Shown here piece by piece: positions 17,941 to 25,712 of a DNA stretch of 64,000 nt. Each line of letters starts with the position of its first letter. Within the stretch, counting starts at the first letter, position 1. The notes below the pieces were generated by a model. The model did no database searches, was not told where the DNA came from, and saw nothing but the letters and a program-made list of their open reading frames with translations. The stretch comes from JANQPX01 sp041398025 (GTDB lineage Bacteria; Pseudomonadota; Alphaproteobacteria; Geminicoccales; Geminicoccaceae). The stretch covers positions 114,570-178,569 of the forward strand of contig JAWKVM010000010.1 in assembly GCA_041398025.1 (NCBI GenBank), in the 5' to 3' direction. Made by a program: the position numbers and the translations under genes.

Positions 17941-19181
17941 TGGCGCGGTTTTTCGTGCGTGCGGTCAGCGGTGACGGCGAGCCCTTCGAGGGCGAGATGG
18001 AGGCGGCGGACCGGAATGCCGTGGTCGAGCAGCTCCGGCGGCGCCGCCAGATGCCGCTCGCCATCCTGCCGGCGGGCGAGGCGGCGGCAGTTCGCGGCAA
18101 GAGCGGCGCGCTCGACTGGCTGCACCAGCCGATCTTCAGCAGGAGCCGGCTGAAGCCGCGCGACGTCGCCATCATGACCCGCGAGCTCGCGACCCTGCTG
18201 GATGCGGGGCTCACGGTCGATCAGTCCCTGCAATTCCTGGTCGATGTCGCTGCCAGCCCGTCGCAGAAAAAGTTGTTCTCCGCTCTCCTCGCGCGGGTCC
18301 AGGGCGGCGGCACGCTTGCCGATGCGCTCGGCGAGCAGCGCGGCTCGTTCACATCAGCCTTCGTCAGCCTGGTGCGCGCGGGCGAGGCCGGCAATGCGCT
18401 CCCGGACGTGCTGACCAGGCTCGCGGACTATCTCGAGCGCAACGAGGCGCTGAGCCAGCGGGTGCGTTCAGCCTTGGTCTACCCGCTCCTCCTCCTGCTC
18501 ATGGCCGGCGCCTCGATCGCCGTGCTGCTGGTGGTGGTGCTCCCCCAGTTCACGCCGATGTTCGAGAGCGCCGGCGCCGATCTTCCCTGGCTGACCAAGC
18601 TGGTGGTGGCCGTGGGTGAAGCCGCGCAGGCCTATTGGTGGCTGGTCCTCGCCCTGCTGGCCCTCGGGCTTCTGGTGCTGAACAACCGGCTTCGCCACCC
18701 GCCCAGCCGGGCGGCAATCGATCGCTGGCTGCTGACGCTGCCGCTGGTCGGCGAGCTGGCAGCCAAGCTGGATACGGCCAGGCTGGCACGCACGACGGGC
18801 ACGCTGCTCGCCAACGGCGTCACCCTGCCGAACGCGCTCGCCATCGCCAAGGACACGCTCGGCAATGCGGTGCTGCGCCAGACCATCGGTGAGACCCTGA
18901 CCGCGGTCAAGGAGGGCAAGGGCCTCGCCCGCCCGATCGGTCAGTCCGGCCGCTTTCCGCCGCTCGCCGTGCATCTGGTGGCGGTCGGCGAGCGTTCCGG
19001 CCACCTAGAGACCATGCTGATGAAGATCGCCGACATCTTCGATCAGGAGGTCGCACACAGCATCGACCGCATGATGACGCTGCTGGTGCCGGTGCTGACC
19101 ATCGGCGTCGGCCTGGTGATCGTGACGATCATCGGCGCGATTCTCTCCGCGATCCTCGCCGCCTATCAGCTGCCGATCTGA
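17940..19181 (+). CDS. gspF: Type II secretion inner-membrane platform protein GspF
   Basis: The 413-residue polytopic protein has two T2SSF repeats. The first is around 70-195 (MTRELATLLDAGLTVDQSLQ, LVRAGEAGNALPDVLTRLADYLE), the second around 275-395 (LARTTGTLLANGVTLPNALA, LVAVGERSGHLETMLMKIADIFD). Transmembrane helices lie near 175-200, 225-245 and at the C-terminus (VLTIGVGLVIVTIIGAILSAIL). The ATG at 17940 shares its first base with the gspE stop (TGATG). A longer upstream frame is only an out-of-frame reading of gspE. Confidence 0.94.
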   Translation: MARFFVRAVSGDGEPFEGEMEAADRNAVVEQLRRRRQMPLAILPAGEAAAVRGKSGALDWLHQPIFSRSRLKPRDVAIMTRELATLLDAGLTVDQSLQFLVDVAASPSQKKLFSALLARVQGGGTLADALGEQRGSFTSAFVSLVRAGEAGNALPDVLTRLADYLERNEALSQRVRSALVYPLLLLLMAGASIAVLLVVVLPQFTPMFESAGADLPWLTKLVVAVGEAAQAYWWLVLALLALGLLVLNNRLRHPPSRAAIDRWLLTLPLVGELAAKLDTARLARTTGTLLANGVTLPNALAIAKDTLGNAVLRQTIGETLTAVKEGKGLARPIGQSGRFPPLAVHLVAVGERSGHLETMLMKIADIFDQEVAHSIDRMMTLLVPVLTIGVGLVIVTIIGAILSAILAAYQLPI

Positions 19182-19302
19182 CATCTGTCGGATCGATGCG
19201 CGCTTGAGCCGGCCGGCCGCTTCCTCTAAGACCGACGCAACCGGAGGGTGACGGATGTGACGGGTCTCGCCGAGCCTGATCGGCGGCCCTCGATCCCGAC
19301 GT

Positions 19303-19462
19303 TGACGCTTTGTTAACCAAAGGCTGTCACCATGGCTTTCTGGTCCATGCGATCCTGGGAATCCGAGCCTGAGCCCACCTTCTTCCGGCGGGCGGGCGGA
19401 TTCCCAGGATCGCATGGACCAAAGAAGAGGTTTGGCAGAAAGAGGTTAAGACAAGGTTACGA
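19303..19462. repeat. Palindromic intergenic repeat, copy 2 (complete)
   Basis: The arms at 19341-19365 and 19397-19421 are perfect 25-bp inverted repeats containing GGTCCATGCGATCCTGGG. They surround a 31-bp loop with the shared CTTCCGGCGGGCGGG segment. GTTAAC (19312-19317) and GGTTAAG (19444-19450) flank the arms on the outside. This copy separates gspF from gspG inside the secretion operon. Confidence 0.85.
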
Positions 19463-19602
19463 CTTCGGCGGGCCAATGCGGTGTGATCCCCATATCGGCT
19501 CCGCGACGTCGCAAGACCCGCGATCGGACAGCCCGCGATCCTCGGGAAATTGTGTCGACGGTCCTGCAAGACGGCGGATCGGTGGGAATTGAAAGAGAGA
19601 TC

Positions 19603-20061
19603 ATGCGTTTTTTGTCGTTGAACGAGTCTTGCAAGCGGAAACGGCGACAGGCCAGGGCGGATGCCGGCTTCACGCTGATCGAGCTGCTGGTGGTCCTGGT
19701 CATCCTCGGCCTGCTCGCCGCCTTTGCCGCCCCCCAGGTGCTCAAATATCTGGGCGGCGCCAAGACCGATGCCGCCGAGGCGCAGATCAAGAACATCACC
19801 GCCATTCTCGACCTCTACCGGCTGGAGGTCGGCAGCTATCCGGCCGAAGCGGACGGGCTGGATGCGCTGCTCACCGCTCCCGCCGGCGCCCAGCGCTGGA
19901 ACGGGCCCTATGTGCGCCAGCGCGATGTCCTGATCGATCCCTGGGGCCAGCTCTATGTCTACCGCATGCCGGGCGAGCACGGGGCGTTCGATCTGTACAC
20001 GCTGGGGGCCGATCAGGCCGAGGGCGGCGACGGTGAAGATCAGGACATCACGAGCTGGTAG
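19603..20061 (+). CDS. gspG: Major pseudopilin GspG
   Basis: The 152-residue precursor has a positively charged leader (MRFLSLNESCKRKRRQARADAG) cut by the prepilin peptidase before FTLIELLVVLVILG, with the invariant Glu at +5. The C-terminal part has the GspG hallmarks LYRLEVGSYPAEADGLDALL, WNGPYV and DPWGQLYVYRMPGEHG, including residues of the calcium loop. The frame opens at 19483, but ATG 19603 after GAAAGAGAGATC gives a leader of normal length. The gene follows the palindromic repeat and begins the pseudopilin block G-H-I-J. Confidence 0.94.
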   Translation: MRFLSLNESCKRKRRQARADAGFTLIELLVVLVILGLLAAFAAPQVLKYLGGAKTDAAEAQIKNITAILDLYRLEVGSYPAEADGLDALLTAPAGAQRWNGPYVRQRDVLIDPWGQLYVYRMPGEHGAFDLYTLGADQAEGGDGEDQDITSW

Positions 20062-20512
20062 GCGGCGGGGCGAGCGGGGCTTCACCCTACTCGAGCTCCT
20101 GGTCGTCCTGGTGATCATCGGCCTCACGGTATCGCTGATCCCGGGCTTCCTGCTGCGCGACAACCCGTCGGCGATCCTGGACCGCGCGGCAGCATCCGTC
20201 GCCGACGGCTTGCGCTCGGTGCGCAGCCGGGCGGTTTTGGAGAACCGGGAAAACCTGTTCGCGATCGACGTCGAGAGCCACCAGTTCCGAGCGGGAGCAG
20301 AGGCCATTCCGGTGCAGATCGGCAGTGACATCGCCCTTCGGCTGCTGACCGCGGAAAGCGAGCGCTCGGGCGAGACCAGCGGCCGCATCCGCTTCTACCC
20401 CGACGGCAGCTCGACCGGCGGGCGCATCCTGCTCGCCAGCGGCGCTGACCGGCGCGAGGTCGAGGTCGACTGGCTGACCGGCGACATTCTGGTGAGGGAC
20501 GATGCGCGCTGA
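20033..20512 (+). CDS. gspH: Minor pseudopilin GspH
   Basis: A 159-residue product from GTG 20033, overlapping the end of gspG by 29 bp. The basic leader KIRTSRAGRRRGERG is followed by the cleavage/methylation site before FTLLELLVVLVIIG. The C-terminal domain includes RIRFYPDGSSTGGRILL, the typical GspH beta strand. Other in-frame starts lie farther upstream within gspG and would give an unusually long leader. It overlaps gspI by 11 bp. Confidence 0.88.
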   Translation: MKIRTSRAGRRRGERGFTLLELLVVLVIIGLTVSLIPGFLLRDNPSAILDRAAASVADGLRSVRSRAVLENRENLFAIDVESHQFRAGAEAIPVQIGSDIALRLLTAESERSGETSGRIRFYPDGSSTGGRILLASGADRREVEVDWLTGDILVRDDAR

Positions 20513-20906
20513 GCCGGCACGCCATGGCTTCCCGCCGCACCGGCCTGCCGGCTTCACCCTGCTCGAAGTGCTGGTGGCGCTGATCATCTTCGGCATCGCG
20601 TTCGGGGCTCTCGCCAGCCTGTTCCAGACGTCGCTTCGCCAAACCACCAGGGCGGAAGATCTGCGCCGCGCGACCGAGCTTGCCGAGACCCAGCTCGAGC
20701 GTTTCGGCAGAGATCTGCCGCTCACCCCCGGGCGCATCGACGGCAGCACGCCGGAGGGGCTGCGCTGGCAGGCCGAGATCTCCCTGGCGCTGCCGGCCGA
20801 CGAGGAGGCGGGTGTCGCTCTCTACCAGATCCGTGTGGATGCAGGCCCGGAGGCCGGGCTCCCCGACCTGATCAGCCTGACCACCCTTCGGATCGGCACG
20901 CCCTGA
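20502..20906 (+). CDS. gspI: Minor pseudopilin GspI
   Basis: The 134-residue protein has the leader MRAEPARHGFPPHRPAG before FTLLEVLVALIIFGIAFGA, and a short periplasmic domain with RATELAETQLERFG, which is typical of GspI. It overlaps gspH and shares a base with gspJ (the TGATG junction at 20904-20908). With GspJ and GspK it should form the tip complex of the pseudopilus. Confidence 0.9.
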   Translation: MRAEPARHGFPPHRPAGFTLLEVLVALIIFGIAFGALASLFQTSLRQTTRAEDLRRATELAETQLERFGRDLPLTPGRIDGSTPEGLRWQAEISLALPADEEAGVALYQIRVDAGPEAGLPDLISLTTLRIGTP

Positions 20907-21553
20907 TGCGCGCCTGTAGAAACCGTCGGCCCCGGAGCGAAGCCGGCTTCACGCTGATGGAGCTGCTGGTGGCGCTCACCCTGATGGCGATGCTGATGAC
21001 GGCAATGCTCGGCGGGCTCAGGCTCGGGGCTCGGGTCTGGGAGGCGAGCGGCGATCGCCTGGAGGCAAACGACCGCCTGGCTGCGGTGCGCGGCTTTCTG
21101 CGCCAGCGCCTGGAAGACGCCTCGCCGGCATCCGAGACCGACGGCGAGGCGACGTCCCGTCCGCTGTTTCAAGGCGAACCCTCGAAGCTCCGCCTTGCCT
21201 CCTCCATGCCGGCTAGCCTGGGGCAAGGGCTATTCTTGATGGAGCTGTCCCTGCGTTCGCACGAGGACGGTGACGGCACCAAGGACCTCGTCCTGCGCTG
21301 GCGTTCCTGGCCGGACATTGTGGACGGCGTCGAGGAACGGGCCCTGCTCGACGATGTCGCCGGGCTGAAGCTCGGCTATTTTTCGCGCGCCGAGGGCGAG
21401 CGCGTGGGCCGATGGCGCGACAGCTGGCCGGATCAGCGCCTGATGCCCGAGCTGGTCCGCATCGACTTGCAGTTTCCGGCAAATGATCCACGCCGATGGC
21501 AACCTCTGATCGTGTCGCCTATGATCGACGAATGGTACGACACCACCTTTTGA
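20906..21553 (+). CDS. gspJ: Minor pseudopilin GspJ
   Basis: The 215-residue product has the leader MRACRNRRPRSEAG before FTLMELLVALTLMAMLMTAM, then a long domain with LRLGARVWEASGDRLEAND and LRWRSWPDIVDG, matching GspJ in length and pattern. The C-terminal PELVRIDLQFP strand is characteristic of the J pseudopilin. An 81-bp gap follows before gspL. Confidence 0.9.
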   Translation: MRACRNRRPRSEAGFTLMELLVALTLMAMLMTAMLGGLRLGARVWEASGDRLEANDRLAAVRGFLRQRLEDASPASETDGEATSRPLFQGEPSKLRLASSMPASLGQGLFLMELSLRSHEDGDGTKDLVLRWRSWPDIVDGVEERALLDDVAGLKLGYFSRAEGERVGRWRDSWPDQRLMPELVRIDLQFPANDPRRWQPLIVSPMIDEWYDTTF

Positions 21554-21634
21554 GAAAGGCCCAGCTTGAGGAAGGTCCCAGTTTGAGAAAGGCTTCAGCA
21601 TCGATGTCTTCAGCAGCCGAGCCGCGAGCGTGAC

Positions 21635-22696
21635 ATGACGGCGATGGCAGAGCGTCTGCGTGCCGCCCCGTTATCCTTCATGCGCTGGTGGCTGGGCGAG
21701 CTCGGCAGCTTCCTGCCGGGCTGGATGGCCGCGGACAACCGGCAGACCGGACCCGCCCTGATCCTGGACCTGCAGGACAGCGGCGCCGTTCTCGCGGCCA
21801 GGCGCTCCAGACGCAGCAAGACGCTCGGACGGACCGATGACGAGGGCCGTGCGACCGGCTTCGAGGCGCTGCGCAAGCGGCGCTATCGACGCTGGCCGCT
21901 GATCGTCCGCCTGGCGCCGGATCTGGGTATGCAGAAGGTCATCGACCTGCCGCTCGCCGCGAGAAACGATCTCGACAATCTCCTGCAGTTCGAGCTCGAT
22001 CGGCTGACCCCGTTCAGCCCGGACGAGGTGTTCTTCGCCTGGCGCGTGCAAAGCAGCGACCGCGCGACCGGGCGCATGTCGGTCGCCCTCGACATGGCGC
22101 CGAAGGCTCTGGTGGAGCGCGCCTTCGACCTGGCTGCCGAACATGGTCGCGGGGTCGATCGCGTGGAGATCGAGGGCGGCGGCACGGAGCCGCTCAACCT
22201 GCTGCAGAGCACGACCAAGGCGGAGAACGGCGGCCGTTTTCGGCATGTCCTGCCGCTTCTGGTCCTGGCGCTCGCGATCGCCGCCGTCTGGATTCCGCTC
22301 GATCGGCAGCAGCGCGTGGTCGATCGGCTCGAAGCCGACGTGACCGCGCTCAAAGCGTCGGCCGAAGAGACGCTGGCCCTTCGCGACAAGCTCGATGCCG
22401 AGGCGAGCGAGGCGGGCTTCCTCGCCAGGGCCAAGAACAGCCGCCCGAGCATGACCGCCATTCTCGCCGAGCTCACCGAGCTGATCCCGGACCACAGCTA
22501 CATCCTGCAGCTCGAGATCGGTGACGGCGAGGTCCAGCTCAGCGGCTATGCCGACAAGGCCTCCGATCTGATCACCATCCTCGATCGCTCCGAGATGTTC
22601 GCCTCGCCCGAGTTCCGCTCGGCCGTGACCCGGGATCCGCGTGTCGGCAAGGAGCGCTTCCAGATCGCGGCCGAGCTTGCGGAGATGCGGCCATGA
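21635..22696 (+). CDS. gspL: Type II secretion assembly protein GspL (PilM/PilN-like fusion)
   Basis: The N-terminal half (residues 1-190) resembles an actin-like GspL/PilM cytoplasmic domain, with KVIDLPLAARNDLDNLLQFE and DRLTPFSPDEVFFAWR. One transmembrane helix (LPLLVLALAIAAVWIPL, about 205-222) follows, then a coiled-coil and a PilN-type ferredoxin-like domain (SYILQLEIGDGEVQLSGYA). In secretion systems it recruits GspE to the membrane and pairs with GspM. The stop overlaps the gspM start by 4 bp. Confidence 0.85.
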   Translation: MTAMAERLRAAPLSFMRWWLGELGSFLPGWMAADNRQTGPALILDLQDSGAVLAARRSRRSKTLGRTDDEGRATGFEALRKRRYRRWPLIVRLAPDLGMQKVIDLPLAARNDLDNLLQFELDRLTPFSPDEVFFAWRVQSSDRATGRMSVALDMAPKALVERAFDLAAEHGRGVDRVEIEGGGTEPLNLLQSTTKAENGGRFRHVLPLLVLALAIAAVWIPLDRQQRVVDRLEADVTALKASAEETLALRDKLDAEASEAGFLARAKNSRPSMTAILAELTELIPDHSYILQLEIGDGEVQLSGYADKASDLITILDRSEMFASPEFRSAVTRDPRVGKERFQIAAELAEMRP

Positions 22697-23331
22697 TCCT
22701 GCAGCCGGGCACCTGGATCAGCCGGACCGTGGCGCTCGCCCTTCTGGCCCTGACCCTGCTGGCTCTTCACCGCTTCGTCGCAGCCCCCTTGTTGGAGCGC
22801 TTCGCGTCCAACGAGCAGCGCATACAGCAGATGAGCGACCTCGTGAAACGCTATCGCGACCTCGAGGCGACCCGCCCGGCCCTGGCCGAGCGCCTCGCCG
22901 AGATCGAGGGTCTGGACGCGGCGACGAGCGGCTATTGGGAGGGCGAAAGCGACATCCAGACAGCCGCCGAGCTGCAGGACCGGGCATCCGAGGCGGTCGA
23001 GGCCGCGGGCGGCGATGTCATCAGCCTGCAGTCGCTCGATCCCGCCCTGGTCGAGGGCGGGCTGCCGATCCGGCGCACGCTGCTCAGACTGCGCCTCGCC
23101 ACCTCGGTCGAAGGCCTGGCCGGCACGGTGCACGACATCGAGAGCGCCGTCCCCTATATGTTCATCGACCAGCTGATCGTGACGCCGCAGCGCTCAAGGC
23201 AATACATCAACAGATCGTCCGAACATGCTGATCAGGAAGAGAAACTCGACGTCAGGCTTGATGTGTTCGGCTATGCACGCACGCCGCCAGGAAGCACAGA
23301 GAGCGCCGACGGTGCGGATGCCGAAAGCTAG
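22693..23331 (+). CDS. gspM: Type II secretion protein GspM
   Basis: The 212-residue bitopic protein has one N-terminal transmembrane helix (TVALALLALTLLALHRFV), then a coiled-coil (RIQQMSDLVKRYRDLEATRPAL) and a ferredoxin-like GspM domain of the T2SSM_b type with VEGLAGTVHDIESAVPYMFID. It is translationally coupled to gspL. A 250-bp gap to the next gene, 23332-23581, holds no gene I can support. Confidence 0.85.
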   Translation: MILQPGTWISRTVALALLALTLLALHRFVAAPLLERFASNEQRIQQMSDLVKRYRDLEATRPALAERLAEIEGLDAATSGYWEGESDIQTAAELQDRASEAVEAAGGDVISLQSLDPALVEGGLPIRRTLLRLRLATSVEGLAGTVHDIESAVPYMFIDQLIVTPQRSRQYINRSSEHADQEEKLDVRLDVFGYARTPPGSTESADGADAES

Positions 23332-23581
23332 GGGTATGACCACATCATTCGAGTCAGACGGCGTTCTGCAGCCTGGTTCCCAATCACCATGTTGGACACG
23401 TGGCCAACTGAATCTTCCGATGTGGTCAGACCACTGGAGCGTATCGGCATACGGCCTTGGCGCGCTGATCCGGACCAACGCGGAGATGTCGGTTCCTATG
23501 CCGCCGATTTTGTCCTAAAGTTAGGGAATTCCAGTTCACAGGCCGAATTCACAAGCGACCTCGCGCCGGGATGAGCATGTC

Positions 23582-24175
23582 ATGGCTACACGAATGTCGG
23601 GCGGAGGGGCGATCTGGCTGACCGCCGCCCTTGGCCTTTCGGGTCTGATTGCCTTCGAGCTCACGGACGAGTCGCCGCTGACGCCGGCGGTGATCGCGGC
23701 GTCGAGCGATGCGACCATGGCCGCGCGCGCGCCGGCCGAACCGCCGGCCGCGGTTCTGCCGTCTGCGGATCTGATCGACCGCATCATCGATCGGCCGCTG
23801 TTCTCGGCGTCACGCCGCCCTGCGCTCGCAGCTCTGGAGGAGGTCGAAGCACCGCTCGCGATGCCCGAACAGGCCCTGGAGCTGGAACTGATTGGCACGA
23901 TGCTCAAGGACGGCGCGCCGATCGCGCTGCTGCGCCATCCGCATGACGGCCTCGTCCGCCTGCGCCGGGGACAGGAGGTGGGCGGCTGGACGATCACCGC
24001 GATCGGCGAGGCTGGCGTCAGCATCGACAATGGCGAGCGCAGCGACATGCTGACCCTGCGCAAGGACCTGTCGCGGCCGTCAGCACCCGGTGCCGTCAGG
24101 AAAAAATCGGGTCTGGTCAAAGCCGAGCAGCCGGCCGGAGCGGATGAACCTCGGGAGACGGCTGATCGGCGATAG
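23582..24175 (+). CDS. Type II secretion GspC/GspN-like protein without PDZ domain
   Basis: A 197-residue protein with one N-terminal transmembrane helix (IWLTAALGLSGLIAFEL), a Pro/Ala-rich linker, and a homology-region-like domain: IDRPLFSASRRP followed by LELELIGTMLKDGAPIALLRH. This is the segment of GspC that bridges the inner membrane to the secretin N0 domain. The PDZ or coiled-coil C-terminus of classical GspC is absent, as in short GspC/N variants of alphaproteobacteria. The position between gspM and gspK supports a role in the complex. Confidence 0.72.
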   Translation: MATRMSGGGAIWLTAALGLSGLIAFELTDESPLTPAVIAASSDATMAARAPAEPPAAVLPSADLIDRIIDRPLFSASRRPALAALEEVEAPLAMPEQALELELIGTMLKDGAPIALLRHPHDGLVRLRRGQEVGGWTITAIGEAGVSIDNGERSDMLTLRKDLSRPSAPGAVRKKSGLVKAEQPAGADEPRETADRR

Positions 24176-24188
24176 CCGTGCCTGACCG

Positions 24189-25139
24189 ATGAGTGCCGCT
24201 TGCGATCGCGGAGACGATGATCGAGATGACAACCCGAGGCGGTCGCGCGGCGTCGCGCTGGTCGCCGTGCTCTGGATCAGCAGCCTGCTGGCGCTGCTCG
24301 CCGCCGGTGCCGCCTCCAGCAGCCGCACCGACCTCCGCCTCGCCGCCAATGCCGCCGACCACGCCAGGGCGCGCGCGCTTGCGGATGCCGGCGTGCAGCA
24401 GGCCGTCTTCCAGCTTCTGACCCGTCCCGAAGCCCAGCCCTGGCGGGATGGCGCCGTCAGCCTGCAGTTCGCCCTCGATGGCGGCGATGTGCGCTTTCGG
24501 CTGCAGGACGAAGACGCCAAGCTTGACGTGAACGCGGCGTCCAAGGACCTTCTCGCCGGCCTGTTCCAGGCCGTCGGGCTGGACGAGGAGGGGGCGCTGA
24601 CGCTCGCCGACCGCCTCGAAGATTTCCGGGACGAGGATGACGACCCCGAACCACGCGGCGCCGAAGACGACGACTACCTCGCCGCCGGCTACCCCAGGGG
24701 CGCCCTCGACCGCCGGCTGCTCGATGTCTCGGAGCTGACCGGCCTGCTCGGCATGAGCGACGACCTCTACCAAAGGGTCGAGCCCTTCCTGACCGTCTAT
24801 GCCGATGCCGATGGCATCGACCCGACCCGCGCACCCGCCACCGTGCTCCTGGCACTGCCCGGCATGAGCCCGGACCTCGCGGCCACGCTGGCGGCAGCAC
24901 CGGCGGACGGCGATCCGCTGGAGGCCTTGCCGGAAGACCTCGCCGACGACATCCAAGCCTATCTGATCCCGTCACGCGACCTGGTGTTCTCGATCGAGTC
25001 CCTCGGCACCAGCGAGGGCGGCGGCCGGTTCATGCGCGAGGCCGTGGTCGCCCTCGACGGCGGCGTCCGCCACCTGCCTTACACCCTCTACGCCTGGCAC
25101 CCCGGCCGCCTGCCGTCGCCCGAGCCGGGCGACCGATAG
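24189..25139 (+). CDS. gspK: Pseudopilus tip protein GspK
   Basis: The 316-residue precursor has the leader RSRG before VALVAVLWISSLLALLAAG. It lacks the usual Glu at +5, which is a known feature of GspK. The large periplasmic domain shows the family's KLDVNAASKDLLAGLF, DEDDDPEPRGAEDD and DLVFSIESLGTSEGG segments with two SAM-like helical parts. It starts 13 bp after the GspC-like gene and closes the plus-strand gsp run. The palindromic repeat copy 3 and the convergent gspD follow. Confidence 0.9.
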   Translation: MSAACDRGDDDRDDNPRRSRGVALVAVLWISSLLALLAAGAASSSRTDLRLAANAADHARARALADAGVQQAVFQLLTRPEAQPWRDGAVSLQFALDGGDVRFRLQDEDAKLDVNAASKDLLAGLFQAVGLDEEGALTLADRLEDFRDEDDDPEPRGAEDDDYLAAGYPRGALDRRLLDVSELTGLLGMSDDLYQRVEPFLTVYADADGIDPTRAPATVLLALPGMSPDLAATLAAAPADGDPLEALPEDLADDIQAYLIPSRDLVFSIESLGTSEGGGRFMREAVVALDGGVRHLPYTLYAWHPGRLPSPEPGDR

Positions 25140-25184
25140 GCACCGCCTACTCGCTTCGCACTCCAGCACGACGAACCCCGGGCA

Positions 25185-25347
25185 GCGTTAACGCGATCTT
25201 AACTACTCACGGGCTATTCGTGGGCTGTCTCGCTGGTCCATGCGATCCTGGGAGTCCGAGCCCGGCCCCAACCCTCCTGCCGGCGGGCGGATTCCCAGGA
25301 TCGCATGGACCTGATCAGGATGGTGCAGGAAAATTGTTAAGGAAGGA
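25185..25347. repeat. Palindromic intergenic repeat, copy 3 (complete)
   Basis: The left arm is at 25234-25258 and the right arm at 25288-25311, with one mismatch between arms (AGTCC against AATCC). The loop is 29 bp with the CTGCCGGCGGG segment. Outer ends are CTTAAC (25198-25203) and TTAAGGAAGG (25337-25346). It lies between the convergent gspK and gspD. The remaining 25348-25712 is more AT-rich around 25400-25490 and holds no gene I can support. Confidence 0.85.
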
Positions 25348-25712
25348 TGAACCGTTGCCGCCTCGGCATGTGGCGATGGTTGGTCCTTCGCAGCGCATCC
25401 TGTTCATGCTCATAAATATATTAAATATCAAAGGGATATCGGTCTATTTTAATGTCACATACTGGCTCGTGCCAAGAGATGAGCTACCGATTTGACTGTT
25501 GGCGTGCCCTCTGTCGGATGCAACCAGGATGCAGACGCCATCTCACTGTTTTCGCTGCATAAACTCATCGATCAAGGGGGAAAGAGCGCCAGCCGAGATC
25601 CACGGAACAGGTTGGTGCGAGAGTTGGCGAGACGAAGGAATGCTGGCCGTCGCGGTTCCGGCCGTAAAACTACCGCCGGTGCCTGGTACAGGCCATGAGG
25701 CGGCAACGCCGC